Shown: piece after piece, positions 1 through 11,391 of the stretch
Position numbering within the stretch: position 1 is the stretch's first letter
Layout: each line of letters starts with the position of its first letter
Source of the DNA: Sordaria brevicollis
Lineage: Eukaryota > Ascomycota > Sordariomycetes > Sordariales > Sordariaceae
DNA: 64,000 bases
NCBI GenBank assembly: GCA_033439795.1
Contig: JAUTDP010000004.1
Span: 930,001-994,000, forward strand
Reading direction: 5' to 3'
The notes under the pieces: generated by a model
Seen by the model: only the letters and a program-made list of their open reading frames with translations
Database searches by the model: none
What the model was told of the DNA's origin: nothing
Translations under genes and position numbers: made by a program

Positions 1-2806
1 GCAAGAACGGAAGAGTTGCAGGAAGAAGTGCCTTACAATGAAGAGATCCTGTGAGGATAGAGGCAAGATATAGAACCAGCAATGAAGAACGAAGGATTTG
101 GTCTGAAGTAGGACATGGTGTGAGGTTTGCTTTAAAGCTGAACTACCTGCAGTACAATTGTTGTTGAGCACTCGCTCACGCAACTTGTACAGCTACCAAT
201 TCTCCGTCTATAACCTCAACATTCGTGAAGTAACAGTTTTCATTGCAGGGCCATGCTGAGGCAAAGCCTCGGAAACGGGAGCAAGCCTTCAACCGCCGCA
301 ACTTAGCAGTTCGATGTAATGCTGTTCTATTATCACTGCCCTTCGGACAACGGCAGATAGACCGAGAGACATGCATGTCTCCATGCATGGGTATACTGCC
401 TGTCCAAGCCTCACATACTGCTATTCTATATGTCCTTGACGTCCAGCACAAACTCTCGTCAAGCGGCTGCCGCCCCCAAGGTGTTCAATACTGGCTTCCC
501 CATCTGAATGTCGTGGAACACCATCATCGCCGAGCAGCATAGCCGGAGGGTAGCACCGACCCAAACCCGGTGAAGAGGCAGTGAACCAACAAAAGAGCGA
601 CACTGTCGCAGCATCTTTGTATATGAAAATCGCGAGCCGTCTAACCTTCACCAAAGGTTTGAGAATCGATGGTGATCGAGGACATCTGGGAGCCCGATGC
701 GGAATGACGAAAAGTATCGTGAAGGGAAAGAATTCGATCCGACGGAGGATAGGAAACGCTTGCCGTTCTTCCACCGTAGTACTGTATCGTAGCACCACTA
801 AGCCCGATCCTTCAGCACTTGCACGACCAGTACCCGCATCTGCATGACAGAACGGTAGCCGAAAAGCCAACAACACTCGTTGAGGAAACAAAGGGCCAAT
901 GGGCGTGGCGCGGAAGAAGTGTAAAACAGATCATGTGTTTATGCGGCACGGAGGCTTGTGGAAGCTGACATTGCTCGGGAAGGTTGTGAGCTTGTTGTTG
1001 CGGTACTGTTATTGGAAGGAATCGCGGTTTGTCAATTGGCATCGAGGGAGACCTGGAGGTCTTCACGAGAACCCTAACTCGAAGGATTGTCGAAAGGAAG
1101 GTTCGGTGCGTTGTTCTGTCGAGAAGTAGACATGTCGCTTGTGCTTGGTCTTTGTTCGTAATTTTGTCTGCAGCTGCGTTTCGGGCGCTGGCCTGGGCCA
1201 ATGGCGAGTTTGAGGTATTCCGTCTTCGAATTGGTTTCGAGGTCTGATTTCGGTACAGCTTTGAGTGGTCGAGTACTAGAATCCAAGAACATCAGCAAGT
1301 TTTGAGCAGAAACCAAGCGCTTGTCCTTTAAATGCTAAGGAGAGCGAAGACATTCCAAGACACAGAATGCCATGCCGTGACATCAACGTTCGCACTGCTC
1401 TTGCTGTTGTTTGTGTTGAGGGACAAGAGAGAAAATAGAACCCCTGCCCGCATGCTTGCTGGGCTGCCGTTTCTGGCGTTGCCCAGGCCTTGTCGATTCG
1501 GGCTTCCCTCCCGTCCAGATGGCTTGGCTTGCGAAGGCCCAGAATGGCTGTCGTTGGCCCAGAAGGTTGGGAGCCGCGGCCTTGCTGGGCGGCCTGCCGC
1601 TGAGGGATCAACGGATTTCCGGATCAACAGGTGCTGTGCTGGTTGATGTTACTGCACATCCCGTCCATGTGCTGGGCTGTGTGGTTGTATACCGACTGTC
1701 GATCGTGGGATCTGGATGTTCTGAACCCCATTCTGCCGGGTCCCGAGTTTTGTGCTCAGTCGTGAGGATGCTGTAGCCGAACCAGCTGAAGAAGAGGAAC
1801 ACCATAGTCGCTCTATTGAAACGGTCGAGTGAGTATTATCCGGAACTGTTTGTCGAGAGAAACCCGGTTCGTGGTACCGGTCTGTAACATATCGTCGGAG
1901 TCTGAGAAACGGCCGTTGAAGGTTAGCAAAGTTGCCCGTCATCTCGGTAAAATGGCCTGGGGCATGTGACTTACAGGGAGGTTTCCGATGTCAGGAACGT
2001 AGAACGACAGGAACATTCCCGTACCTGAAAACAAGAATAACCGCGACCGACATGTCGTTTGGTCCACGACAGGCACGGAGACACATGGAAAATTCCAGGT
2101 CCAGGTTGAAGATCGGGAATGTGGTGTGGAACTCCTTGAAATGTTCGGCCGCAGAAAAGACAAAGGTCTGAGGGTGTGGTCGGGTGCACTAACAGCTGTT
2201 AACAATTTCGTGGCGGAGTTGGTTGCACACGGGACCGCTGTGGTCGCTCAACATGTTCCAGGTCCGCTTGGCCTCCCCGCATTTTTCACAGGGGAAGCCC
2301 ACTGCAACTTGGGGTAGGAGCGCTAGTTTGTTGTTACAGGGGTGGTTTGCTAGGATGTGGTCAGATGCGGTTAGACCTGCACAAATGACGAGCGCACCAT
2401 CGAAAAGAGGGCCCTGCCACTAACATCCGAACTGGGAAAGTGTGTAAGACGAACGCTCTTGCTCTCTTTGTTCTCTCGGCCGGACCTCTTAAACCCAGGC
2501 ATTCCCATCCATCGTTGGTCGTGGTTTGCGGTTTGCATCTACCATTCCATCATTGCGCGACTTTATCTGTCCGTCATCCTTTACCTACTCTGCTTACCAT
2601 CAGCAGAGTTACTGTCAGCATCCAGAACCGATACTTCTATCTGACAGGCCACTTCTACTTCGAGGTCGACTTCACCTTGCCACTCTCGTCGCCCAACAAA
2701 GAAACTTCCTAAAGAGAGCATCCCGACGAGTCGCAACCTAAAGAGCTCTGCGTACGAGCATACAAACAACATCAAATCTTCCCTAAAGAAAACACACCAA
2801 ATCACA
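1..2806. other. Gene-poor spacer, no convincing CDS
   Basis: Only short overlapping open frames on both strands are present, none with family-like sequence, good composition or intron structure. The last 300 bases before 2807 are rich in C, T and A and end in an A-rich stretch, as expected for a fungal promoter and 5' UTR of the next gene. No tRNA, 5S rRNA or obvious repeat was recognised. Confidence 0.6.
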
Positions 2807-3256
2807 ATGGGCTGCCTACGACTCTTCCGCCGCCTTCGGCGCTCTCCCAAGCAAGACAACTCCCTCCTCGCCAATCAACAACGTCTCGGCCCCCGTCCCT
2901 ACCGTGACCACGAGCACAAACACTCTCCCTCCGCCGACTCCTCCTTCTCTACCGACTTCGCCGAAAAGGTCTCTTTGTCCTCTGACACCCGCTACCGCGG
3001 CACCTCGAGGACTGGCTCCGTCGCCGTGCCTGTTATCCGTCCCAACGTCAACCCTGCCTACTCGGCTTATGCCACGCCAGAAGTATACCGCTATGGAGGT
3101 GCCGGGCCAAAGGAGGAGGGTGATGCCAGGGGAAGGACACGAGGTGCGACTGCAGAAAAGAAGGAGGTGGATGTTGACAGTCCAGAGGAAAAGGAGAGGA
3201 GGAGGAAGGCGGAGGAGGAGGAGCAGGAGAGGATGGATTTTTTGCAGATGATGTGA
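2807..3256 (+). CDS. Small MGC-starting basic/acidic protein, unknown function
   Basis: Single-exon frame of 149 aa with a good start context (ATCACAATGG). I do not recognise the family. The N-terminus reads MGCLRLFRRLRR: Gly2 followed by Cys3 and a basic stretch is the usual layout of an N-myristoylated and palmitoylated membrane-attachment signal (inference). The middle is Ser/Tyr/Pro-rich and probably disordered. Residues about 115-145 are a highly charged KE/RE-rich segment likely to form a helix, ending in a hydrophobic DFLQMM tail. Coding composition changes from C-rich at the start to purine-rich at the end, as in most real genes of this window, which supports it being translated. No neighbour is close enough to suggest an operon-like relation. 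Confidence 0.7.
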   Translation: MGCLRLFRRLRRSPKQDNSLLANQQRLGPRPYRDHEHKHSPSADSSFSTDFAEKVSLSSDTRYRGTSRTGSVAVPVIRPNVNPAYSAYATPEVYRYGGAGPKEEGDARGRTRGATAEKKEVDVDSPEEKERRRKAEEEEQERMDFLQMM

Positions 3257-4680
3257 TCATCTCTCCTCCATCAGCACGATTTCTTTTGTACAACATTTCC
3301 TTTGTGTCACGACATTTTCACGGCGGTTTTTCGGACGGAGTCACGGTTTGGGACAACAAGGCAAGACACCGCACACGGACGGTCGGAGGTCACGGCGTTT
3401 TGGGCGCATCAAAAAAAGGGCATTATCATGGCTGATATGGTCAGGCCTGGGTTTGGCTTCAAATTGTTGGTTTTGGGAGGGTATCATTCATCTCCATGTT
3501 ACAATCATTGCAGCTGTTAACGGCATTCCCCAGCGAGCCGCATATGCGACCTGCCATGAGCGAGGAAAACAAGCAAAATTCCTCGACGACGAATTTCTTT
3601 GTCTACAACCAAAATACACAGCCGCCGTCGTTTGTTTTGACGGCGCTTCTTCCACATGCCAGTCCTCGATCCTAGTGTCCGTCTATGTCTCGCGTACCTG
3701 AGCTTCGCCTCCATTTCTGCACTTACTGATATGCGCATGTCTCGCATGTTTTGCATTCCACACCTCTAGCTTTTCTTTGTTGCCCCTCGGCGGCACATGG
3801 ACTTTGAAACATCCACTGTACTGCACCGAAAAGCAGCAATTCAGCAAACTTTCCCAAAACATCAACTACCTTAGCAAGCAGCATTGCCCCCATCCAAGTG
3901 GCCCCACTTTTACACTTGGGAAAGTCACCGTTGCGACTTTTTGAAGATTCAAAGTGCTGGTGCTGCCGATTGATTGGTTTCGCAAGGCACGCATCCGAGA
4001 CAGCATCAAGGCCAATTGTAGTATTCCAGCGGTTGGTGATACCAAGATGTTTCTTCAATGCGGGCAGTTGGCAACAAACAGTTTGATCATCAACAAAAAC
4101 AGTCATCGTTGTTCATGCGATACTGGCGGTTCAGCTTCGAAGTTCTTACTGCGCCATACCACTCCAGCGCTTTCAGGTAGCCTCAGCAGTCGCTAACATG
4201 GCCAACATTCTTCGGTAGGGCCGATTGAGTGGAATCGACGTCATGGTCAAAGAGAAGCAAAAGCAAAAGCCCAGACGGCCAACCCCGGGCCAAGGGCGCA
4301 AAGCCTCAAAGCCACAGATTTCCCAATGTTTCGGATTCGCAATTGGGAGAACGGGAGGCCCAGAGGCCAACTGCATTGTGGCATTGGGGACTCGACGATG
4401 ACTGGCGTCCTGGCGTCAAATGGTTAACAAGCGACGGGATGAACGGCCCAACGAACGATGATGGCGTTCCTGACAGGGGATCTTATTCACGTTAAAGCAA
4501 GAGATGAACGCGTATCGGTTTATCAGCGGGACTTCAACTGTCGATGTCATCCAGCTCGTGGCAGCAGCTGTGGCAAAAAAAACGCGTGGCTTTCGAGGCT
4601 GTACACCTCAGACTGCCTCAGTACGGCAGTTGATGGTTGATCGAGAAGATCAGAGGGCGATCACATCAGTGTGTTGATCA

Positions 4681-4707
4681 GGGTCAACTGGGTCAACTGG
4701 GTCATCA
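4681..4707. repeat. 9-bp tandem repeat, 3 units
   Basis: GGGTCAACT occurs twice in direct tandem followed by a third diverged unit (GGGTCATCA). Related CGACGTCAA words lie in the next 60 bases. It is intergenic and no function is evident. Confidence 0.8.
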
Positions 4708-7011
4708 TTCAACGACGTCAATCAGAGACGTCAGGGTCAATTGAACAACGACGTCAACATTATCATATCCACTTCCAGGCTCTAACAGCATTCAACAAAG
4801 CATGAGAGCAAGTCATTAACAACATCCATCACCAATATCCATCAACAGCCGTCATCACCCCAACAGGGCTGTGTACCCAAAAGGCAAATTCCAACCCTCT
4901 TCACGTGCCCAACGTCTTAATTTCTCAACCTCTTCCCCTTTCGGCTCCTTTCCAGGTTTTGGAAGAATTTGAGTCAGGGCAGACATCACCACTTCTCTCA
5001 TTCAACCTAGCGGCTGTTTAGCGGGTTGTTTACCGAACGCTCTAGCGGAGTGTTAGGCTCGCCCAGGCCTGCAATGACCCTGCAATTGCCCTGCAGAGGC
5101 CTGGAAGTTTGCGGGGAAATGGACTCGCCGCGGCGCTCAAGGCTTGGACAGACCCCTGATGGGCCCTGGGCGAGCCCTGGGCGATGTTGCAAGGGGGGCT
5201 GGTAAAAGGCTGGATTGGTCGATTTGGGAGAGGGCTCGGGGGTTTCGGCATGTTGCGACTGGTGGCCGCTGACTTGCATTGAGGAGAAATAGAGAGGTTA
5301 TTCCCGACGGGCAATTCGCAAACCGCCAAGATGAACTCGGTGGTTCTGACGATGGATGGGGAATGAAAGTGGTTCGGATGGGCTGCCGAAATGCAATTGC
5401 GAACAAATAACAGGAACAAATCCGCCCAACGTTCCGCCTCGCTGCTTCTCCGAACGACCATCACCGGCCGGCCACCCCAGCCTCCAAATCCGGTCCCCAA
5501 ATCCGGTCCCCATCTCCGGCCCCGACCCCCGAACCCCCGGAGATTCAAATGTCTCCACGGCAGTCGCGGCCCGGTGTCTTGGCATGAACCCAACGAGCGC
5601 CAAGAGCAGGCCAAAGTCCAGAACGTTTTTCATGCCGCCATTCCTCGAAAGGAAAGTGCCATGAGAACTCTGGATACCTCTATGAAGCAATTGAAGTGGA
5701 TATGCTGCCTGGCGCAGCGGCCGGTGCCTGGGAGAAAATCCAGGCTTTTGATCGGGCTGTGTTGAAGAATCTGATCAAGACTATGATGAATATTGTTGGA
5801 ACCTTCGAAATTGGTGAAATCGGTGAGTTTTTGCAGAGACAGAAGGTGAGAAGCCGAGGCCAGTCTCGGTTTCGGTCATCGAGCGACGGAATTACAGAAG
5901 CAAGCATCGCGGTGGCCAATGTTGACGACAGCGCTGCGCCTCTGCCCAGTACCTCTGCCACGCGACATGTGCATATCCCAATCTTGTGAGGAATTGAACC
6001 TCATCGGCATTCCTTAGTGTTCAATTCCAATCGCTTGCAAAACATGAACAACGGCGGGAAGGATCAATAAACAACAATGACTTGAAAAGTTGAAGATTGC
6101 GGCGTCGGAACTTCCCACTCACTAACAGCGCCAGTGAGCACTAACAGCAATAACAGCACTAACACCACTGACACCGCTAACCACACCCGCTAGGATCCAA
6201 TGAAGGCAATCACGTCTTGCTCACCGATTGCCATCTTGCATTCTCCATGCAATCCACATTCCCCATTCCACGCTTCAGACCGTCAATTGATAACTCCTCA
6301 AGCCTTACCGCCGACTCAGATGTCTAACGGTGAAGCATACCGCTATCGACATGGACAAGATAAATCAACATCACCGCCGACGACTTACTCCACCAGTTCA
6401 CGACTCCAATATCCACCCGTATTCAGGGGCTTCCCAAGGAGCCTCAACGGGCCGCAAGTTCAACTCCACGATTCATTCAAGCATCAAGCCTGAAGACCGC
6501 AAGTACTCCAAGAGGCGGGATACGGAACCGTTAAGGTTCGGCGCGGTGTTAACTCACCGCGAATGATATGAGATAACTGCTTGGTCCAGCTTGGACATGC
6601 AAACATCGAACCATTGAATATGTGAGCCGGACCGAGAGGTTTGACGTCGGAGCGGCGGAAAGCAAGACAGTTCTCATTAGTTTGTCTACATTGTTCCATC
6701 TGCTGGCTATCTCAAGTGATGAGAGTTTGAGACCATCCAAGCCATGCAGGTTTCTTCGTAAATGCATGCAAGACCATGCTTTCCCCATGGTTCGATCCAT
6801 TACCGCAAATAAAAGACTAAAAAAGACAGTGTCCAAAGTGCAAAACCAAGATTGCTGGCTCGTGATATCGTGATTTCGTGTTTCAATATGCTTCATATCC
6901 CAACCATTCCATCAGCCCATAACCCAAAAGTTCGTTTCGTTTCTATCTGTCATCATATCATGTTCCATGTTCCATATTTCCAGTCATTAGATCCGTCAAT
7001 CATCACATCAA

Positions 7012-7059
7012 CCCTCATGCCCTCATGCCTTCATGCCTTCATGCCTTCATGCCCTCATG
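7012..7059. repeat. 8-bp tandem repeat, 6 units
   Basis: Six consecutive 8-bp units of CCYTCATG (CCCTCATG or CCTTCATG), followed by one diverged unit (CCATCATT). The array sits about 50 bases past the stop codon of the minus-strand coiled-coil gene, so probably in its 3' UTR or just beyond it. Length variation between isolates would be expected. Confidence 0.9.
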
Positions 7060-7109
7060 CCATCATTCCTTCCCTGCCTCGCATAAAGCACCATGAAAGT
7101 CATCACACC

Positions 7110-9849
7110 TCACTCCTCCCCACCCTCCCCCTTCCCTCCCTCTTTCTCTGCTTTATCCCCTCCCATCCCAAAAAAGCTCTTCCTCCTACTCGTAACCGGA
7201 CTCCTACTCTCCCCTCTCGCTCTCTCCTCAGCAGCGATACTCATCCCCCTCGTTGTGCCCCTTCTCGTCGTAGACCCCGGTCTCATTGGCATCGCCCCGT
7301 TATTGCTATTCAGACTCCCATCTCTGTTCAGGCCACTCCCACCATTCGACTTTGAGCGGCGCACCTCTTCTAGAGCCGGACGCGCTTGCTCTTTGGAGAT
7401 TACGAGACCTTGCGTGATGGACATGATATCCCCGTCTTCGACGGAGCACATAGATGGCCAGACTACCAGCAGGATATCGTCCGGGTCGATATCTTCTTCT
7501 TGCGGACGGTCGGAACCTTCGGCGTCGGAGTGGTTGTTGTGCAGGTGGGAGTGGGAGTGGGTGTGTGTTAGGTTGTGCGCTTTTCCTTCGCCATCTGGGC
7601 CAGGGGTGGTCAGAGGGGCGCCAGCGCCAATGGTTGACGCGCCATCATCGGGGTCGCCGCCATCTGTCAAGGTAACGGAAAACGGCCGTTGTTGAGATGC
7701 CGTGGGGGTGACGAACTCCGGTAGGTCAAGGACTTGCCAGTCAAAGTCATCGTATGGCGGGCCAAAGTAGGGTTCGATTTTCATGGAGGCGAGTTGGATG
7801 CGCATCCATTGTTCGCAGGCAAGTTTGCATGCTGCTTCGAGGCCGGTGACGAAGGTTTCGAATGCGAGGGCGGAAAGTAAGTGTTGGACGAGCCAGGAGA
7901 CTTCTCGCACGACGGTCTTGACGCGCCGCGCGCCTTGCTCGATTTGTCGCTCGGGCATGGTGGCTAACAAGGTAGAGCGGAGGTGAAGTTCGCGCGCTGG
8001 GTTCTCGTCTTCGAGCACCCGAAGGAATTTGACGAGGTTTTCGTCGTCGTCGTCGAGGAGGTAGACAGGTCGGAAGAGGTGTCTGTGTAGAGCCCGTGAC
8101 AGGACGGCGAGGACGGCCGAGATGCGCATACCCTTTGCTGCGGGCGAGTTGGATTGTGGAAGCGGGATCTGGAGCTGGGTGGCGTGTTTGAGGTAGGGAG
8201 AGTTGCGCAGGTTGGCCCAGCAGGAGGGGTCGGAGAGGACGGGCTCGGCGAGGGGAGGGCGGAAGGTGGATTCGACGAGGGTGACGATTGAGGTCCAGAT
8301 TTTGTCGAGGATGTCGACGCTACACACGGGTTAGCTAGTTGGCCATCTGGTTGTATGGCTGAGAGAGAGGTAGGAGACTCACTAGATGTCCTCACTGTCG
8401 TTATGAAGCTTAATCTGGTACGACGCCAGGATATCCAGCTTCTCCTCGGCAGTCTGGAGGTTGTCTTCGGTCTCGTCAAGGCGGCTCTGAAGGTCTTCGG
8501 ATCGGGCAACAGCCGTGTCGGCTCGAGTCGTCTCAGCGCTGAGTTTATGGCGTAGACCCTCAATCTCTGCGCTCTTCTCAACAACTGTCTGCTTTAGGAC
8601 GACAATCTGATCCTCGGCTGCCTTGAGCGATGCCTTGAGGGTCTCAATCTCCGTTGTCTTCTCAGCTACTGTGGTCTTGAGAGACTCAAGCTCGGCCTTG
8701 GCGGCTGTGAGCGCCTCATCAACTGCCTTGAACTGAGCCTCCAGCGTGGCAACAATCTCCTTCAGCGACACAATCTCGGCCTCGTTCTTCGTCCTGTCGG
8801 CTTCCAATGTCGTCTTGGAGTCTCGCAGCGATACAAGGTCGGCTTCGGCTTGCGCCTTCCACTCTTCCAGCAAAGTCTTGGCATTCGATAGCGCCGCAAT
8901 TTCCTCGGCCGCGACCTGCGCAGCTTGAGCAGCAGCTGTCTCAATCTCCTCCTTCGACTTTTCGAGAGCAGTCTTGGCAGCTTCCAGCTCCGAAATCTGC
9001 ATTCCCCTCAAAGACTTCATATCACTCAACTCCGTGCCCATATCATCCCTCAGCTTCGCCAGCTCATACGCCTGATCCTCCCTCAACTTTGTCAGCTCCT
9101 TCTCTTTATCCTCCCTCAACGCCGCCAACTCTTTCTCTTTATCCTCCTTCAACAACGCCAACTCCCGCTCCTTATCCCTTTTCAACTCCTCCAACTCCCT
9201 CTCCTTCTCCTCCTTCAACCTCTGCAACTCCCTCTCCGCGCCCTCAGCAGCCTGCGCCGCCCTCTTGGCACTATCCTCCAAATCCCCCTGCAACTTTGCG
9301 CGCTCGGCATGCAGACGCAGCATCTCCTGCACTTTGGACTGGATCACGTCCTCGAGCCCTTCCTTTTCCTTGTCGAGCCGCTTCTTCCAGTCGTCCAGCT
9401 CGGAGCGGTAGCGGTGGTACTCGTCCAGGACCTCGCGGTGGGAGATGGATAGCCGCTCGTTCTTCTCCTTGAGCATGATGAATTGCCCGAAGACGTCGGC
9501 GACGAGCTTGTAGTTGCTGTCGGCGGTTAGGTCGCGCATGGCGCGCACGAGGCCGTCGACTGCTTGCGTGGGGTCGAGGTTGGTTGTGGATGTAGAAGAG
9601 GAGGAGGAGGAGGAGGTAGGCGGTGTGGGCCCGGAGGGGGAGGAGGGGGAGCCCATGGTTGTTGGTGATAGTGGGTTGCTGCTGGGAAGGTTGGTGGTGT
9701 TGGTGTTGGTGTTGATGCTGCTGCCCCTGGTGTTGCCGGCGGCGGAGGAGGTGGTGGTGGTTGGCGTGGCCGTGGCCGTGGTTTCGGAAGTTGCCGACCG
9801 GAGGAAACCACGGAGCGCTTCCTTTTGGGGAGTATCCAGCTTGGGCAAC
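7110..9849 (-). CDS. Long coiled-coil protein, two exons visible, 5' end unresolved
   Basis: Two minus-strand frames join across a clear 63-nt intron at 8320-8382 (donor GTGAGT, branch GCTAAC, acceptor TAG), giving about 890 aa. The first visible exon begins right after a CAG acceptor at 9850-9852; its first codon is TTG, not ATG. A short upstream exon carrying the start is therefore inferred but not found. Order of parts: a Thr/Ser/Pro low-complexity segment (residues about 20-95); a long coiled coil with ERE-LEELKRDKE-type heptads (about 120-475); a globular C-terminal half; then a Ser/Gly/Glu-rich disordered tail. The repetitive (R/K)EDKEKEL units near 9050-9200 are in-frame repeats. Function not recognised; it resembles generic filament or tether proteins. 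Confidence 0.75.
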
Positions 9850-9852
9850 CTG

Positions 9853-11391
9853 AGAAAGGGTGAGGCAGGTGTATTACGGTGTTCAGAGACTGGTGATTTG
9901 ATGTCGGCGGTTTATGTTTAGTTGAAAAGTTTTGAAGACGATGGATGAATGACCGACGTGGCTCAAATGTGAAATGCCCGTGTCGGCGGTGATGGCGCCG
10001 GTGGACAAGTCCCATGACTCCCGAGTGGATTCAGTGGATTCAGTGGATTCAAGCCGCTGTAGGGCAGTGGGCCGTGACAGGGCCAGGGGTGGTTGGTTGA
10101 TTCGGAATCTGAGCATAAATCGACGGCGATTGGCATATTCCCAATTTCTCATGCATCGGGCAGAGACAGGTCCAGAGGCAGGGACGGATCGCCGACGCAG
10201 GGACGAGTCGTGGTGGTGCAGTGCAGACTGTGCAGTGCAGAGTTTTGGTGGTTGGGCTGGCGACGACAAGCTCGGGTCTGGAAGCTGAGAGGAAGCCTCG
10301 GGGATTCTGTTCCAATTGACAACTCACTGAGTGCAGTGGCAGAAGGGTCAATTGACCACCCATCTGTAGCTTCCATGACCTCCAGGACCATTGGGCTGCC
10401 CAACCATCATGGGCCAATTGGGACGAGGCGCATTTGCAAGGAGCTGACCTTTCCTCCAAAGGAGACGGAAGGCGAAAAATGGGAAGGAAGGCGGGTTTGT
10501 GTTGAAGGTTTGACGTGGCAGTCTCCATGGCCAGAGACTTTGAAAGCTCTGAAAACTGAGGGCGCTGTCTTTCAGAATTCATTGGCCCCAGGGGAACAAG
10601 ACGCTGTAGACACCCGAACCCCGCCAGACCAAACGGGAACCAAACGGGACGGAAGCTTGCACGTGCAGATTGTGAGTCCAAGAATGCTATCCATTGGTTA
10701 AAAGGACTAAAAGGAGTGGGTCCACTCGGCGCCGACCCAAAGTGCTGCCCCGGGCCCCGCATCCCGAACCTTGTTGTCCTGGAGGGGACCATCCACAATG
10801 CGGCCCGTTCCTCCATCCCATCCCATTCTCCATCTTCTCCATTTTCCCTCCCATCTTTGACATGGACTCCCAGCTTGTCATGATTGGCCCGTTACTGTAC
10901 ACGGGCGGTTAGCCATATACGTACTTGAGTCGACCACTACAGATACCATGATTCAAATCAACTTGCGACAAATCCTACTCTTCTTTGGCGCCGGTGTGGC
11001 TCAGCCATCACGAATACGCCTCGTTGCCGTCAGGTCGGAGTTGCGCTAGAGGCAGAAAGTCCAATCGTCTTTAGTGTTAGATGTCTCTTTTCATGGTATG
11101 ATCTCCCCTCGTCTAAGCATGAAACCACTGGCTAACCGCTCTAGACCGTATCCATTTCGCCAGCGCCCATTTTACTGGCGATACCACCACATATGCCTCC
11201 GTGCATGCCCGCTTCTGCGCACAGAGTAGTCTTCTGGGAACCCCTCCCGGAGGCGAGGTCCCGAGCAAACTTGATGAAATGGCCGAGGGCATCCATCTTC
11301 CCAAAAGACACTATTCTCCCACCATAGTAGCCTTTCACTCGACAAGTTCAGGGATAGCAGCACAATCCGTCGCCAACCGTAGAGGTACACA
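9853..11391. other. Spacer between divergent genes
   Basis: This should hold the unseen first exon and promoter of the minus-strand coiled-coil gene (near 9853-10300) and the promoter of the NACHT gene. Open frames here lack ATG starts or family features. A 9-bp triplet repeat lies at 10024-10050. Confidence 0.5.
10024..10050. repeat. 9-bp tandem repeat, 3 units
   Basis: GTGGATTCA is repeated three times without mismatch. Confidence 0.9.

Larger units (their letters stand above)
3257..7109. other. 3.8-kb spacer, no firm gene
   Basis: No long or family-like frame. A plus-strand stretch around 5663-5840 translates to a plausible peptide (GYLYEAIEVDMLPGAAAGAW, then an amphipathic segment) without an ATG or partner exons; it may be an isolated exon or chance. 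The stretch 6120-6190 is a degenerate CACTAACAGC-like low-complexity run. Small tandem repeats are listed separately. Confidence 0.5.

Noticed and set aside
8807..9472. Pro/Ser-rich plus-strand frame
   Set aside because: Shadow of the coiled-coil gene; low-complexity translation only.
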